DNA of 64,000 bases from Bacillus_AB infantis_B. Its GTDB lineage: Bacteria > Bacillota > Bacilli > Bacillales > Cytobacillaceae. Each line of letters opens with the position of its first letter. The stretch's first letter is position 1. Location: assembly GCF_008180445.1 (NCBI RefSeq), contig NZ_VTER01000001.1:310001-374000 (forward strand), read 5' to 3'. Below the pieces are notes generated by a model. That model was not told the DNA's origin, ran no database searches, and saw nothing but the letters and a program-made list of their open reading frames with translations. The translations under genes and the position numbers were made by a program. This document shows positions 16,901 to 25,419 of the stretch, piece after piece.

Positions 16901-18136
16901 CTATTCAACTGTACCAGCCTGTTTTGTTATCTCGATCTGCTTGACTTTATTGTCTTCTATTTCCTTTACTGTAAAGCGCAGGTGATGGTAGTCATATGTC
17001 TCTCCTTCTTCAGGAAAATAGCCTAATTCCTTCAGCAGGAAACCTGACAGGACATCCTCTTCTTCCGGTATCTTCGTTTTGAAAGCCTCGTTAAGGCGAT
17101 GGAGGGACAGCTTTCCGCTGCAGACAATATGAGAGTCGGTAAGTTCCTCTATCAGCACTTCTTCATCATCGGTTTCGTCATTGATTTCCTGTCCGATCAT
17201 GGCCTCAATGATGTCTTCATGCGTAATGATCCCGCGTGTGCCTCCGTATTCATCAAGGACGATGGCAATATGTTTGCGCTCTTTCATCATAAGCTTAAAG
17301 ACCCTTTCTATTGAATGGAATTCGTATATGAATAAAGGGTCATTATCTGTATATTCATCCAGTGCATTTGAAAGGTCGAGGGACCAGGACAGGAGCTGTT
17401 TGCTGTGAAATACCCCGACAATATTGTCCATATTCTCTTTGTACACAGGATAGCGTGTATAATGGCTGTGCAATACGATATCCCTCGCCTCTTCATATGA
17501 AGAGTCAGCAGGAATGCCGATGATCTCAGTCCGCGGTGTTTTCAGGGCATCTCGCACATCAAGTTCAAAGAAATCAATGACTCCTTTGATTCTCGTTGTT
17601 TCTTCATTATTAAATGTCCCTTCTGTTGTAGCAATATCCACCATAGTGATCAGTTCTTCCTTGGAAAAGCTGACTTCTGCTTCGCTGTCCTTCGAAAGCA
17701 GACGGATGACTCCCCTTGTGAATCTTGACAGCAAAAATGTTAATGGCTTCAGAATCATCATTAAAAAACGGATGACCGGGAACACGGTGAAAGCAATTTT
17801 ATCTGCAAAAGTTGCAGCGATGGATTTAGGAAGCACTTCTGCGAAAATGATCAGGACGACTGTCAATATACCGGTCGCAATCCCTACATTGATTCCATGA
17901 TTGATCGCCACGATGGTGACCAATGTAGGAAGCATGATATTTGCGATATTATTGCCAATCAGAATAGCGGTGATCAGTTCATCCGGCTTTGCTACAGTAT
18001 CAAGAAGCTTTTGGGCTTTATGATCATCATTTTCAGCTCTTGTCTTCAGCTTCATTTTATTAACGGCAGTCAGCGCCGTTTCACTCCCCGACAAGAAAAA
18101 GGACATAAACAAAAAGAAAATTATTGCAATAAACAC
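16901..18136 (-). CDS. CNNM/CorC (HlyC) family transporter with CBS pair
   Basis: A 411-residue protein: DUF21/CNNM membrane domain (residues 1-165, with SGSETALTAVNKMKLK and NIANIMLPTL), then two CBS domains (about 190-320, with TRYPVYKENMDNIVGV and the ADP-Mg site IVLDEYGGTRGIIT) and a C-terminal CorC/HlyC transporter-associated domain. Bacillus relatives (MpfA/YhdP, YugS) export magnesium or confer Mg resistance. It probably sits in the cytoplasmic membrane as a dimer and exports Mg2+ or another divalent cation. No Mg riboswitch was seen in the 160 bp upstream. Confidence 0.88.
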   Translation of the reverse strand: MFIAIIFFLFMSFFLSGSETALTAVNKMKLKTRAENDDHKAQKLLDTVAKPDELITAILIGNNIANIMLPTLVTIVAINHGINVGIATGILTVVLIIFAEVLPKSIAATFADKIAFTVFPVIRFLMMILKPLTFLLSRFTRGVIRLLSKDSEAEVSFSKEELITMVDIATTEGTFNNEETTRIKGVIDFFELDVRDALKTPRTEIIGIPADSSYEEARDIVLHSHYTRYPVYKENMDNIVGVFHSKQLLSWSLDLSNALDEYTDNDPLFIYEFHSIERVFKLMMKERKHIAIVLDEYGGTRGIITHEDIIEAMIGQEINDETDDEEVLIEELTDSHIVCSGKLSLHRLNEAFKTKIPEEEDVLSGFLLKELGYFPEEGETYDYHHLRFTVKEIEDNKVKQIEITKQAGTVE

Positions 18137-18296
18137 AGTTTGCCTCCAAGAGTTTTTTCTTCCATCATACCCAATATTAGAAGAATATACAAAGCATAAA
18201 CCTATTCAACATTTTTCTCCCTTTTCACCGCATAAAAATTCTGTTTCCGTGAAAGCTATAATTGCTGTCATCCTTAATGCATAAGGAGTGTTTGAA

Positions 18297-18614
18297 ATGT
18301 CTGTCTTTGTCTACCAAACCTTTGAACTTAAGCAGGACAAGTTTGAAGAAGCTATTGAAAATATAAAAGCAATCCAGCAGCACAGAAATGAAATGTACGA
18401 TCACAAAGTCGATATCCTGACCCCTGTAACAGGGCCGGACCATACATATGCATTTCTGTGCACCTATGAAGGCCTGGCAGAAATGGAGCTTCAGAATAAA
18501 AGGCTTTTTGACGATGAAGACTATGTTAAGCTGATAGGCGATTTTTTCATCCAAAACATTGTACAGGGAAGCATCAAAACACAGATATTCCGTTCGTTGG
18601 CGAATAAAGCATAA
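18297..18614 (+). CDS. Hypothetical protein, possible dimeric alpha/beta-barrel
   Basis: A 105-residue soluble protein. ATG 18297 follows AAGGAG by 8 bases. The predicted pattern beta (VFVYQTFEL), helix (KFEEAIENIKAIQQHRNEMY), beta (DHKVDILTPV), beta (TYAFLCTYE), helix (LAEMELQNKRLF) is like the NIPSNAP/ABM ferredoxin-like barrels, but no catalytic motif can be named. It is divergent from the CNNM gene and convergent with the chemoreceptor gene. Confidence 0.6.
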   Translation: MSVFVYQTFELKQDKFEEAIENIKAIQQHRNEMYDHKVDILTPVTGPDHTYAFLCTYEGLAEMELQNKRLFDDEDYVKLIGDFFIQNIVQGSIKTQIFRSLANKA

Positions 18615-18705
18615 AAGGAGCATTGCTCGTAAGGTGCCTGCAAAAGATCTTCATCCGGCAGCAGGAGCACACGCGGCAAATGCTGCCTCGCCGCTGATGC
18701 GGAGC

Positions 18706-18751
18706 AAATATAAGAATGGCCCGCTGAATCAGCGGGCCATATCTTATATTT
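18706..18751. terminator. Bidirectional terminator
   Basis: A long stem: ATGGCCCGCTGA (18716-18727) pairs with TCAGCGGGCCAT (18729-18740), extended by AAATATAAGA with TCTTATATTT. It overlaps the stop codon of the minus-strand chemoreceptor gene and follows the plus-strand gene at 18614. Confidence 0.85.
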
Positions 18752-20441
18752 TAAATCGGCTGACAAGCTGATTGAGCTGTGTTGCCAAGTCTGCCAGACC
18801 GTTGGCATTTTGTTCAACATCGGTCATCACTGAATTGGATTGGATGATGGTTGCAGCTGTCTCTTCTACACCTGCGGCAGCTTCTTCTGACACCGATGCT
18901 ATCGTTTCAACCGACTGGCTGATGGCAGATGTATTCGTATTAGCCTCCTCAAGGGTGCTGCTCATTTTGGAAATTGTCTCTCCCAGAGAAAGGATGGATT
19001 CTTTCAGGCTGCTGAAGGTCTCTTCAGTATCCTTCAGGCTCCCGGTGCCCCGCTGAACCTGTAAGTAGCTGTTCTTCAAAGCACCGGCAATCTGCTTAGA
19101 TTCTCTCTGAATGCTGGCTACGATATCTGTAATATGAACCAGTGATGAGGTTACCTGCTGGGCAAGGGCCTTTACTTCCTTTGCAACGACAGCAAACCCT
19201 TTTCCGCTGTCTCCTGCTCTCGCCGCCTCAATCGCAGCGTTCAGAGCCAGCAGATTCGTCTGGTCTGCAATGCCCTGAATCACTTCAACAAGGGAAACAA
19301 TCTCCCCTGACTGCTTTTCAAGCTCGCCAACCTTGGAAACAGAAGCCTCGACGGTGTTATGAATCTGTGTCATATCCTTTCCCGCCTGCTCCATTCTCTC
19401 CATGCCTATGGAAGCCTCCTTTAATACATTCCCAGCCGTATCCGACATAGATATTCCAAAATGATGTGCAGCCTTGATGCTCTGCGAGAATCTGGCCATT
19501 GTTTCAGAAAGATCAGATGCTGCCAGTGCCTGCTGGTCAGTCCCGGAAGCCAGTTCCTCCATAGTTGCTGATATTTGCCGGCCACCTGCGGCTACCTCGT
19601 TGGCAGACTTTGTCAGGATACTGCTTTGGGTCTGTACCGAACCTGCAGCTTCCTGAATGGAGCCTACCATCTGGAGGAGATTTTCTTTCATATCGTCCAT
19701 GGCACTCGCCAGGATGCCGATTTCATCTTTACCCTTCCAAGCGAGCGGGGTTCCTGAAAGATTACCAGATGACACCCGCCTGGCACTATCCACCACAGCC
19801 CTGAGATTTTTCTTGACTGTCCTGTTAATAAGAATGATGAATGCAAAACCAGAAGCAGAAGAAACAAGGATAGATGCAATCAAAATGATGATGCTTGCCT
19901 GAAGCCGTTCCTCAGTACTGGCAATTGACTGGTTTTTGCCTGCCTCCACACTTTCTCTTAATTCATTTAAGCGAGCGATGACAGTATCCCTCTTGGTGCG
20001 GATATCATTCAGGACCGTCAAAACCTTGGCATTGCTTTCGATATTTGGTATAAGCTGTTTTTTAAACTGTTCATTAAGCCTCTCATCGCTTTCAATGAAC
20101 TTACCATAAAGCTCCTGCTCTTCCTTCGTTTTCATGCTTCCTTTCAATGCCTCATGCAGCTGAAGGAATTCGCCCGATTGTTTATCATAGTTTTCAACGA
20201 TTCTCTGTGAGCGTACCTGCACATAATCCAGCACCATGATAGTCTTTGAGCGGTAAATGGAGCCCATCTCTGTCAGCTGGACAGCGCGCATGCTGTTCTC
20301 GTCAATGGAAGCAACATTACTCTTAATCAAAGAAAACTGATTGAAAACGACAGCAGCTGATAAAATGAATAAACAAATAGTAACAGCGAAGACAGCTATG
20401 TATTTCTTTCCCAAATTCCAATTTCTTAATATAGTAATCAT
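18744..20441 (-). CDS. Methyl-accepting chemotaxis protein
   Basis: A 565-residue chemoreceptor. TM1 is at about residues 10-32, a four-helix-bundle periplasmic-type sensor domain follows to about 185, TM2 is at about 188-210, HAMP comes next, and then the cytoplasmic signalling domain. The hairpin tip that binds CheA/CheW is DQTNLLALNAAIEAARAG. It lacks a C-terminal pentapeptide. ATG 20441 follows GGGGGC by 6 bases and is preferred to ATG 20459. A sigma-D-like promoter lies directly upstream (20472-20498), so expression with flagella is expected. The ligand is unknown. Confidence 0.92.
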   Translation of the reverse strand: MITILRNWNLGKKYIAVFAVTICLFILSAAVVFNQFSLIKSNVASIDENSMRAVQLTEMGSIYRSKTIMVLDYVQVRSQRIVENYDKQSGEFLQLHEALKGSMKTKEEQELYGKFIESDERLNEQFKKQLIPNIESNAKVLTVLNDIRTKRDTVIARLNELRESVEAGKNQSIASTEERLQASIIILIASILVSSASGFAFIILINRTVKKNLRAVVDSARRVSSGNLSGTPLAWKGKDEIGILASAMDDMKENLLQMVGSIQEAAGSVQTQSSILTKSANEVAAGGRQISATMEELASGTDQQALAASDLSETMARFSQSIKAAHHFGISMSDTAGNVLKEASIGMERMEQAGKDMTQIHNTVEASVSKVGELEKQSGEIVSLVEVIQGIADQTNLLALNAAIEAARAGDSGKGFAVVAKEVKALAQQVTSSLVHITDIVASIQRESKQIAGALKNSYLQVQRGTGSLKDTEETFSSLKESILSLGETISKMSSTLEEANTNTSAISQSVETIASVSEEAAAGVEETAATIIQSNSVMTDVEQNANGLADLATQLNQLVSRFKI

Positions 20442-20471
20442 TATAGCCCCCTGAATCATCCTTTTTTACTA

Positions 20472-20498
20472 TTATCGGCCGAAAATAAACGAGATTCA
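20472..20498 (-). promoter_or_regulatory. Sigma-D (motility) promoter of the chemoreceptor gene
   Basis: On the minus strand TGAA, 15 bp, GCCGATAA, compared with the sigma-D consensus TAAA-N15-GCCGATAT (3 of 4 and 7 of 8 matches, exact spacing). It is located 31 bp upstream of ATG 20441. Confidence 0.75.
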
Positions 20499-20539
20499 AT
20501 AGAATAAACAGAAAATATTCATTTTTCTAAAATAATTAT

Positions 20540-20790
20540 AGGTATATAGAACTATTTGGTAGAGTGCAGGGGGTAACAAGACAGTTTACCAGTTGAAGCT
20601 GCCATTAAAACAACTCTGCCCACTTGTACATCTATATACTACTTAATGCCCCCTACTGGGAGCCTCAAGACGAACTTCCCCAAAAAGGGTTCTCTTTGCC
20701 TTATAGGGAGGTTTGGATTGTGGTCTCGGCGCACATGCTAAAGTTGATCAAGATTTGAAAATAATCAACAAGACATACAATTTATTATCT
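20540..20790. other. Non-coding block with base-paired segments
   Basis: No convincing gene is present between the chemoreceptor promoter and the cwlO terminator. The block has higher GC than its flanks. AGGGGG (20568-20573) can pair with CCCCCT (20649-20654), enclosing the hairpins GGTAA/TTACC (20572-20590, partly competing with the outer helix) and AGTTG/CAACT (20591-20615). No known riboswitch class was recognised. It could be a small RNA or a decayed mobile-element end. Confidence 0.3.
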
Positions 20791-20803
20791 CCTGAACATC
20801 AAA

Positions 20804-20833
20804 AAAGGAGAGGGCGTGAAGGCCCTCTCCTTT
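20804..20833 (-). terminator. Terminator of the cwlO-like gene
   Basis: AAAGGAGAGGGC / GCCCTCTCCTTT, a perfect 12-bp stem with a 6-base loop and T-run on the minus strand, 17 bp after the stop codon. Confidence 0.9.
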
Positions 20834-20849
20834 AATCAAGAATATTTTA

Positions 20850-22151
20850 TTAACGGACCCTTACTACACGCCCGTTGAATTTCTGTGCCCAATAGCCGCT
20901 TGACATATTGGCAATTGCTACGCCAGTCGAGCTTTGTGATCCGATGAATTTACCGCCGCCAATATAGATTCCAACATGTCCATCTGTTTTATAAGTATTG
21001 AAGAATACAAGGTCTCCTGGCTGCATTTCGCTTGTGGAAACGCGGGTGCCTGAGTTTTTAAGAGAATCAGTGCTTGAACCGACACTAATGCCAGCCTGTG
21101 CGAAAGCCCAGTGTACGAAGCCTGAGCAGTCAAAACGGCCGTTGGCAACATCAGATGCAGTTCTTCCTCCGCCGAAAACATAGACAGAGTTTCCGATATA
21201 TTTATAACCTGCGGTGATGGCAGTATTGATATTGCCGTTTGCCTTCGGTGCAGGCGCGAATGACTGAGTACTGCTGCTTCCGCCACTATTGCTAGATCCA
21301 CTATTGCTGCTTGATCCGCTGTTGGAAGATGCTGCTGTATTAGAGCTGTAGCTCCTTTGCACTGCTTTTGCAGCTTCGGCAGCCTGGCGCTTTCTTTCCT
21401 GCGCAATCGCGTTATCAATTGAAGTCAGTTCAGATGCAAGTGTTGCATCTTTTTGAAGCAAGTCCGCTTTCAGGGCAGTAGCCTGCTTTTCCTTTTGCTG
21501 AACCTCAGCCTTCAGCACATCGATCTGGGCCTTCTGTTCAAGAATCTGGGCCTGCATGCCTTCAAGTTCTGTCTTCATTTCATTGAGGCCCGCCAGTTTT
21601 TGCTCAACAGAAGCCTTCTTTTCTTCGAGCTCCTTCTTATCCGCTTCATGCTCTTCCATCAAACCTCTGTCAGCCTCGACAATCTTAGCTACTGCTCCTA
21701 CGCGATCAATGAAATCACTGAAGCTTGTTGAACCCATCAGCACTTCGAGATAGCCTACTGAAGCACCGCTTTCCTGGAATGACTTCGCCCTTTCCTTCAG
21801 GACTTCATTCCTCTTCTCAATGCGTTCCTGAATGACAGCTACTTCTTTCTTCAGTTCTTCAATCTCAGCATTTGTAGCAGCAATCTGTTCTTTTGTTGTT
21901 GCAATCTTGCTGTTATTATCCTTGATTGCCTGATTGACGCGGGCAATTTGTGCATTCAATTTTTCCAATTCATTCTGAGCTTTTGCAATCTCTTGAGCTG
22001 CCTTTGAAATATTGGCCTGGATTCCAGAACGCTGTTCCTGGATTTGAGCTTTTTTGCTGTGTAATGTATCCGCATTTACTGCCGGGATGGAAAATGCACT
22101 TCCCAGGCCAAGCATAATTGTCGTGTTCAGCACTACTAATTTCTTTTTCAT
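20850..22151 (-). CDS. cwlO: CwlO-type D,L-endopeptidase (coiled coil + NlpC/P60)
   Basis: A 433-residue secreted peptidoglycan hydrolase. A signal peptide (MKKKLVVLNTTIMLGLGSAF, cleavage after VNA) precedes a long coiled coil (residues 30-240), which contains SFQESGASVGYLEVLMGSTSFSDFIDR, a block very like B. subtilis CwlO. A Ser/Asn/Gly-rich linker leads to the C-terminal NlpC/P60 domain with catalytic Cys in RFDCSGFVHWA and His in TDGHVGIYIGG. It cuts D-Glu-gamma-meso-DAP bonds for cell elongation, and the coiled coil contacts FtsEX in B. subtilis. ATG 22151 is chosen, because AGGGGGAAGAG lies before it. The 345-bp AT-rich upstream region shows no c-di-AMP riboswitch. Confidence 0.88.
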   Translation of the reverse strand: MKKKLVVLNTTIMLGLGSAFSIPAVNADTLHSKKAQIQEQRSGIQANISKAAQEIAKAQNELEKLNAQIARVNQAIKDNNSKIATTKEQIAATNAEIEELKKEVAVIQERIEKRNEVLKERAKSFQESGASVGYLEVLMGSTSFSDFIDRVGAVAKIVEADRGLMEEHEADKKELEEKKASVEQKLAGLNEMKTELEGMQAQILEQKAQIDVLKAEVQQKEKQATALKADLLQKDATLASELTSIDNAIAQERKRQAAEAAKAVQRSYSSNTAASSNSGSSSNSGSSNSGGSSSTQSFAPAPKANGNINTAITAGYKYIGNSVYVFGGGRTASDVANGRFDCSGFVHWAFAQAGISVGSSTDSLKNSGTRVSTSEMQPGDLVFFNTYKTDGHVGIYIGGGKFIGSQSSTGVAIANMSSGYWAQKFNGRVVRVR

Positions 22152-22181
22152 CGCTCTCTTCCCCCTGCTTCCCTTTGCCAA

Positions 22182-22526
22182 GCTATAAGACTCTCTCTTT
22201 ATCTACATGCAAAAGCCAACGGCAAACTATATGTATTTTAAATGTTAAATTTGATTGTTCTGTGACAAAATTCTATTAAATAAACCAATTTAAACCTTTT
22301 TTTCACAATTAGAAGTATAACACCCAAATCTTTCAAACAGGTAATAATTATATTACAGTTATATTTCAATCGTGACATTAAACCACTTTTATCCTAGTTT
22401 TTATGCTTCAAATACCTATATTTTACAGAAAAACAGCGAAAATCTATCTAAACGTGCCATTTAGACATTTTTTTCTCCATACATTCATCCGGGTAAAATA
22501 GCATATAGTAAGCAGGAAGTTTTATT
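22182..22526. other. AT-rich intergenic region upstream of cwlO
   Basis: It holds the cwlO promoter region and perhaps a long untranslated leader. Very AT-rich. No WalR dyad, riboswitch or hairpin could be assigned with confidence. Confidence 0.4.
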
Positions 22527-22745
22527 TTGTATAATATTGGTTATAGTAACTCATTATTCCAATTTGCGACAACCGCACTAAGGCTGGTGAAACTATGGCG
22601 ACTGGAAAAAGAAGGAAAAAAAGGGAAGCAGGCGGCTGGAAAACAAAAAGACTCGATTTTTATGGAAATTCTTTCAGAGGGACTCAGCCAATTATTAAAC
22701 CCGTTTTTATGGTTAGGAAGGCTGATTTCACGGTTGTGGGATTGA
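22527..22745 (+). CDS. Possible small basic protein with amphipathic tail
   Basis: A 72-residue frame from TTG 22527 with AGGAAG about 7 bases upstream. The middle is lysine-rich (EKEGKKGKQAAGKQK) and the end is an amphipathic or membrane-seeking helix (LSQLLNPFLWLGRLISRLWD). The composition looks protein-like and an extended AT-rich promoter region precedes it, but I recognise no family. It is divergent from cwlO. It may be spurious. Confidence 0.4.
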   Translation: MYNIGYSNSLFQFATTALRLVKLWRLEKEGKKGKQAAGKQKDSIFMEILSEGLSQLLNPFLWLGRLISRLWD

Positions 22746-23077
22746 ACGGAGATATAAAGTCGATATGATACTTTTAAGTCTAATATACACATGTTAATAT
22801 CAGCAATTGGGCGTGCAGATTGAGTCAAAGCATTGCGGACCCTTTCTCCAGTACGCCATCTGCCCGTTTCCGCTTAAGGAACTCTGATCGGCGCATTTAC
22901 TTTCTTGGGTACCTCATATGTGCTGTTTGAGGCATTTTGAGCGGGCGGATCCAGACTTTTGAGTACCTCAATAGCTTCAAGCACTCTGACCAGCATTAAC
23001 CCTCGATCTGGCTGCCTCTTCTCCTCCGGAGGTTTCTCCTATTCATGCGGTTTTCAAATAAAACCTGCCCAAAAGAA
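22746..23077. other. Intergenic region with one candidate small ORF
   Basis: About 330 bp between the small ORF at 22745 and the terminator at 23078. The only protein-like frame is the 40-residue ORF at 22874-22996. Nothing else was recognised. Confidence 0.35.
22874..22996 (-). CDS. Candidate 40-residue protein
   Basis: ATG 22996 opens a 40-residue frame with normal amino-acid composition (MLVRVLEAIEVLKSLDPP at the start, VPKKVNAPIRVP at the end). The frame is open for 16 codons upstream to a TAG. The ribosome site is poor (GAGGG only 3 bases from ATG), so this may instead be the tail of a decayed gene. Family not recognised. Confidence 0.3.
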   Translation of the reverse strand: MLVRVLEAIEVLKSLDPPAQNASNSTYEVPKKVNAPIRVP

Positions 23078-23097
23078 AAAGACCCTTCCAGGTCTTT
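23078..23097 (-). terminator. Terminator of the SAM hydrolase gene
   Basis: AAAGACC / GGTCTTT stem with a 6-base loop, followed on the minus strand by TTTCTTTT. It is about 90 bp downstream of the stop at 23186. Confidence 0.65.
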
Positions 23098-23185
23098 CTC
23101 ATTGCTTATGGAATTGGCTTTTATCTCCTTGACATGCCAATGGCCTTCAAAAAGAGCAAGCCTTCCTGCACTCCCTAATCCTCTC

Positions 23186-24076
23186 TCATGTAGCAGCAAT
23201 CCCACTTGCAAGGTTTTGCTGCAGCACCTCCCGGAATTCTGCCTTTTCAATTGCTATGGTCCAGTCTTGCCCTGCCCCTATCGAAAATATTTCAGCAAAA
23301 GAACCCTGGTTCACAGCCAGCCCGAGATTCCCAAGTGAGTTTATATAGGCAACAGGTTCTCCCCCAGGGACATCGGCAAAAGATTTACCAAAAGTGATCA
23401 GCCCTCTAAAGGCAAGTGATTGGCCGGCCCTGATTTCCGCTATCAATCTGTCTCCGTGTGCTATACCCATCTCCTTCAGCAGAGACCTCCCAATATTCGT
23501 CCACAAATTCCCGAAGCGGACATCCATGATTTCAATACACCCTGCAGATTTGCCGTTATTGAGCGAAGAGCATGGAGACTGCAAAATACAAATACCGCCG
23601 GGATCTGCATATTCCCCCAGTTCTTCAAAGCTGACTGTGCCGCTGGCCAGCCTTGCTCCTGTATACGCGTAAATATCCCTGCCGTGGAATGTGTGAGATT
23701 CCAAGGATCCTGGAAGCCTGTTCACCGTTTCATTAATGACCCTTGCTTCAGCAATCCCTGCATTCATGCTGACATGTGTCAATGTGCCGTTATCCGGCGT
23801 GATGACCAGCTGTCCTGTTGCTGTTTTGACTGCAAGGCTCCTCCTCTCAGAACCGACACCAGGATCGACGACAGAAACAAAGACTGTCCCTTCAGGCCAA
23901 TATGGGAGAGTCTGATTAAGCCTGCAGGATGCCTCCCATACGGAAAAAGCAGGAATGTTATGCGTCAAATTGAAAATTGGAATGGCAGGGCTGACGGAAA
24001 AAGCAACACCGTGCATCGCACTGACCGCCCCATCTGCTAATCCGAAATCTGATTGAAATACTAAAGCCCTCCCCAT
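23186..24076 (-). CDS. S-adenosylmethionine hydrolase/hydroxide adenosyltransferase (DUF62)
   Basis: A 296-residue member of the fluorinase/chlorinase-like DUF62 family. Its common bacterial members use water to split SAM into adenosine and methionine. Landmarks are FQSDFGLADGAVSAMHGV at the N-terminus, VVDPGVGSERRS, the TPDNGTLT block, TFHGRDIYAYTGARLASG, and a C-terminal beta-barrel with YINSLGNLGLAVNQG. ATG 24076 is chosen over GTG 24085, because AAAGGGTGA lies 8 bases before it. The neighbour upstream is comK, in the same direction. Confidence 0.88.
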   Translation of the reverse strand: MGRALVFQSDFGLADGAVSAMHGVAFSVSPAIPIFNLTHNIPAFSVWEASCRLNQTLPYWPEGTVFVSVVDPGVGSERRSLAVKTATGQLVITPDNGTLTHVSMNAGIAEARVINETVNRLPGSLESHTFHGRDIYAYTGARLASGTVSFEELGEYADPGGICILQSPCSSLNNGKSAGCIEIMDVRFGNLWTNIGRSLLKEMGIAHGDRLIAEIRAGQSLAFRGLITFGKSFADVPGGEPVAYINSLGNLGLAVNQGSFAEIFSIGAGQDWTIAIEKAEFREVLQQNLASGIAAT

Positions 24077-24169
24077 CTCTTTCACCCTTTCAAAATTTGT
24101 GTATAAAAAGAGTTATGCCGGGAAAGACTCAAAGATTCTTATTATTTTCTCTGCATGAATAAGTTTGGC

Positions 24170-24697
24170 TCACTCACTTATTTTAAAGCCGGCCGGCGGG
24201 GTATAAAGATATGTCAGTGTTCTGCCTGTTGCCTTTTCAATCCGGTATTTATAGCTCTCAGCCCTGGCCATCCTGTTTTTGAAAAGTTTTTCCGAAATAT
24301 CAAGATGTACTGTTCTTCCGTTTATAAGCAGGACAGCACATTTATTCACCTCAATGGCTGCCACATCTTCTATCCCGTGAAGCGAAAACCACACGCAGTC
24401 TTCATGAAAGGGAGCTTTGTGAGGAAACCAAAACATATCCTGCAGGCCGCAGAGCCGTACCGGCGGCATGCTGACTTTGCCTAAAACTTTCTTAGTGCCC
24501 TTCATAGCGCCCTTTAAATTGCTTCCCAGCTGCTGAAGGGAATCATTCATTACCTCATGCGGGGGGCCCTTAACCAAAACAGATTCATCTTTTAGACCTA
24601 CAATTTCAGCATGCCGCTCCCCAAACAGATTACTGAATGGCATTATGCAAAGTGTTTCTCTCCTTATAAGGAATTTTTCTATATATAGCTGATCCAA
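24170..24697 (-). CDS. comK: Competence transcription factor ComK
   Basis: A 175-residue ComK-family protein, the DNA-binding master activator of competence genes. The C-terminal half follows B. subtilis ComK closely in pattern: KVSMPPVRLCGLQDMFWFPHKAP, CVWFSLHGIEDV, LLINGRTVHLDISEKLFKNRMARAESYKYRI (given in pieces; ComK has VTFSNGKTMELPISYNSFENQVYRTA). Length is slightly shorter than the 192 residues of B. subtilis, lacking most of the C-terminal tail. Start TTG 24697 lies behind GGGGAGGGG. ComK normally binds pairs of AAAA-N5-TTTT boxes; no clear autoregulatory box pair was found in the 287 bp upstream. Confidence 0.82.
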   Translation of the reverse strand: MDQLYIEKFLIRRETLCIMPFSNLFGERHAEIVGLKDESVLVKGPPHEVMNDSLQQLGSNLKGAMKGTKKVLGKVSMPPVRLCGLQDMFWFPHKAPFHEDCVWFSLHGIEDVAAIEVNKCAVLLINGRTVHLDISEKLFKNRMARAESYKYRIEKATGRTLTYLYTPPAGFKISE

Positions 24698-24904
24698 AGT
24701 TTCCCCTCCCCTGGCTTAATCCATAAGAAAAAAGCCTGTACCAGATTCTTTTCACTATATTGGATTTTTTCATAATATTTTCAGCGGTGTATTCACATAA
24801 GAAACACCTCCAGAATGGAATAGGTCTATGGAATGTATGTGTAAACAGTTTGTTAATGTGATGGGTTCGAATAAGAGAAAAATGCGGAGTTTTATCAGAA
24901 GAAA

Positions 24905-24935
24905 ACGGCTTCCAGTTTGTCTGCCAGAAGCCTCT
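24905..24935 (-). terminator. Terminator of the SMR transporter gene
   Basis: GGCTTC / GAAGCC with a 14-base loop, then GTTTTCTTCT on the minus strand, about 50 bp after the stop at 24985. Moderate strength. Confidence 0.5.
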
Positions 24936-24984
24936 CAATCTTATTTATCAGGATAATTATACAATTAATAGAATATTTTGTAAA

Positions 24985-25356
24985 TTAATTTTCTTTTATT
25001 GTTTCTGTATAAGCCTCTTCCCCGCCTGCATGACTTGATGGAGAAGCGATATTAAGGAGAACAACGCCAAGAATAATAAGGATGATTCCTGCAGCGCTCA
25101 GCATGTTCAGCTTTTCTTTCCAGATCAATATGCCGATTATTGCAGTTGCAGCAGTGCCGATTCCGGACCAGATAGCATATGCGATGCTCAATGGGATTGT
25201 TTTTAAAGAAAGAGATAAAGCAAAAAATGCCACTCCAAAACCGAGGAGAACCCCAATGGCCGGCCATATTTTCGTAAATCCTTCAGAGGCCTTCAGCATA
25301 GAAGTCCCGAATAATTCTGCTGCAATGGCAATGAACAGAAATAAATACGCCTTCAA
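24985..25356 (-). CDS. Small multidrug resistance (SMR) family transporter
   Basis: A 123-residue protein with four transmembrane helices. The essential SMR glutamate is in AAELFGTSMLKASEGF, and the signature AYAIWSGIGTAATAIIG follows in helix 3. A hydrophilic tail (HAGGEEAYTETIKEN) is longer than in EmrE. It exports cationic compounds or guanidinium in exchange for protons as a dimer. TTG 25356 is preferred, as GAAGGTGA lies 7 bases before it. It stands alone, with no paired SMR gene. Confidence 0.85.
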   Translation of the reverse strand: MKAYLFLFIAIAAELFGTSMLKASEGFTKIWPAIGVLLGFGVAFFALSLSLKTIPLSIAYAIWSGIGTAATAIIGILIWKEKLNMLSAAGIILIILGVVLLNIASPSSHAGGEEAYTETIKEN

Positions 25357-25387
25357 ACAAATCACCTTCTATCTATTATTCTTTCAA

Positions 25388-25416
25388 GAAAAAAGCCCTC
25401 CTCGAGGGAGAGCCTT
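25388..25416 (-). terminator. Terminator of the M32 carboxypeptidase gene
   Basis: GCTCTCC / GGAGGGC stem (one G-T pair) with a 5-base loop, followed by a T-run on the minus strand, directly after the stop codon at 25420. Confidence 0.7.
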
Positions 25417-25419
25417 TAT

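Noticed and set aside
22182..22526. c-di-AMP (ydaO) riboswitch before the NlpC/P60 gene
   Set aside because: This class often precedes cell-wall hydrolase genes, but the leader is AT-rich and shows none of its conserved G-rich segments.
24630..24938. 102-codon minus-strand frame upstream of comK
   Set aside because: It overlaps the comK start in another frame, has no ribosome site and has an improbable composition.
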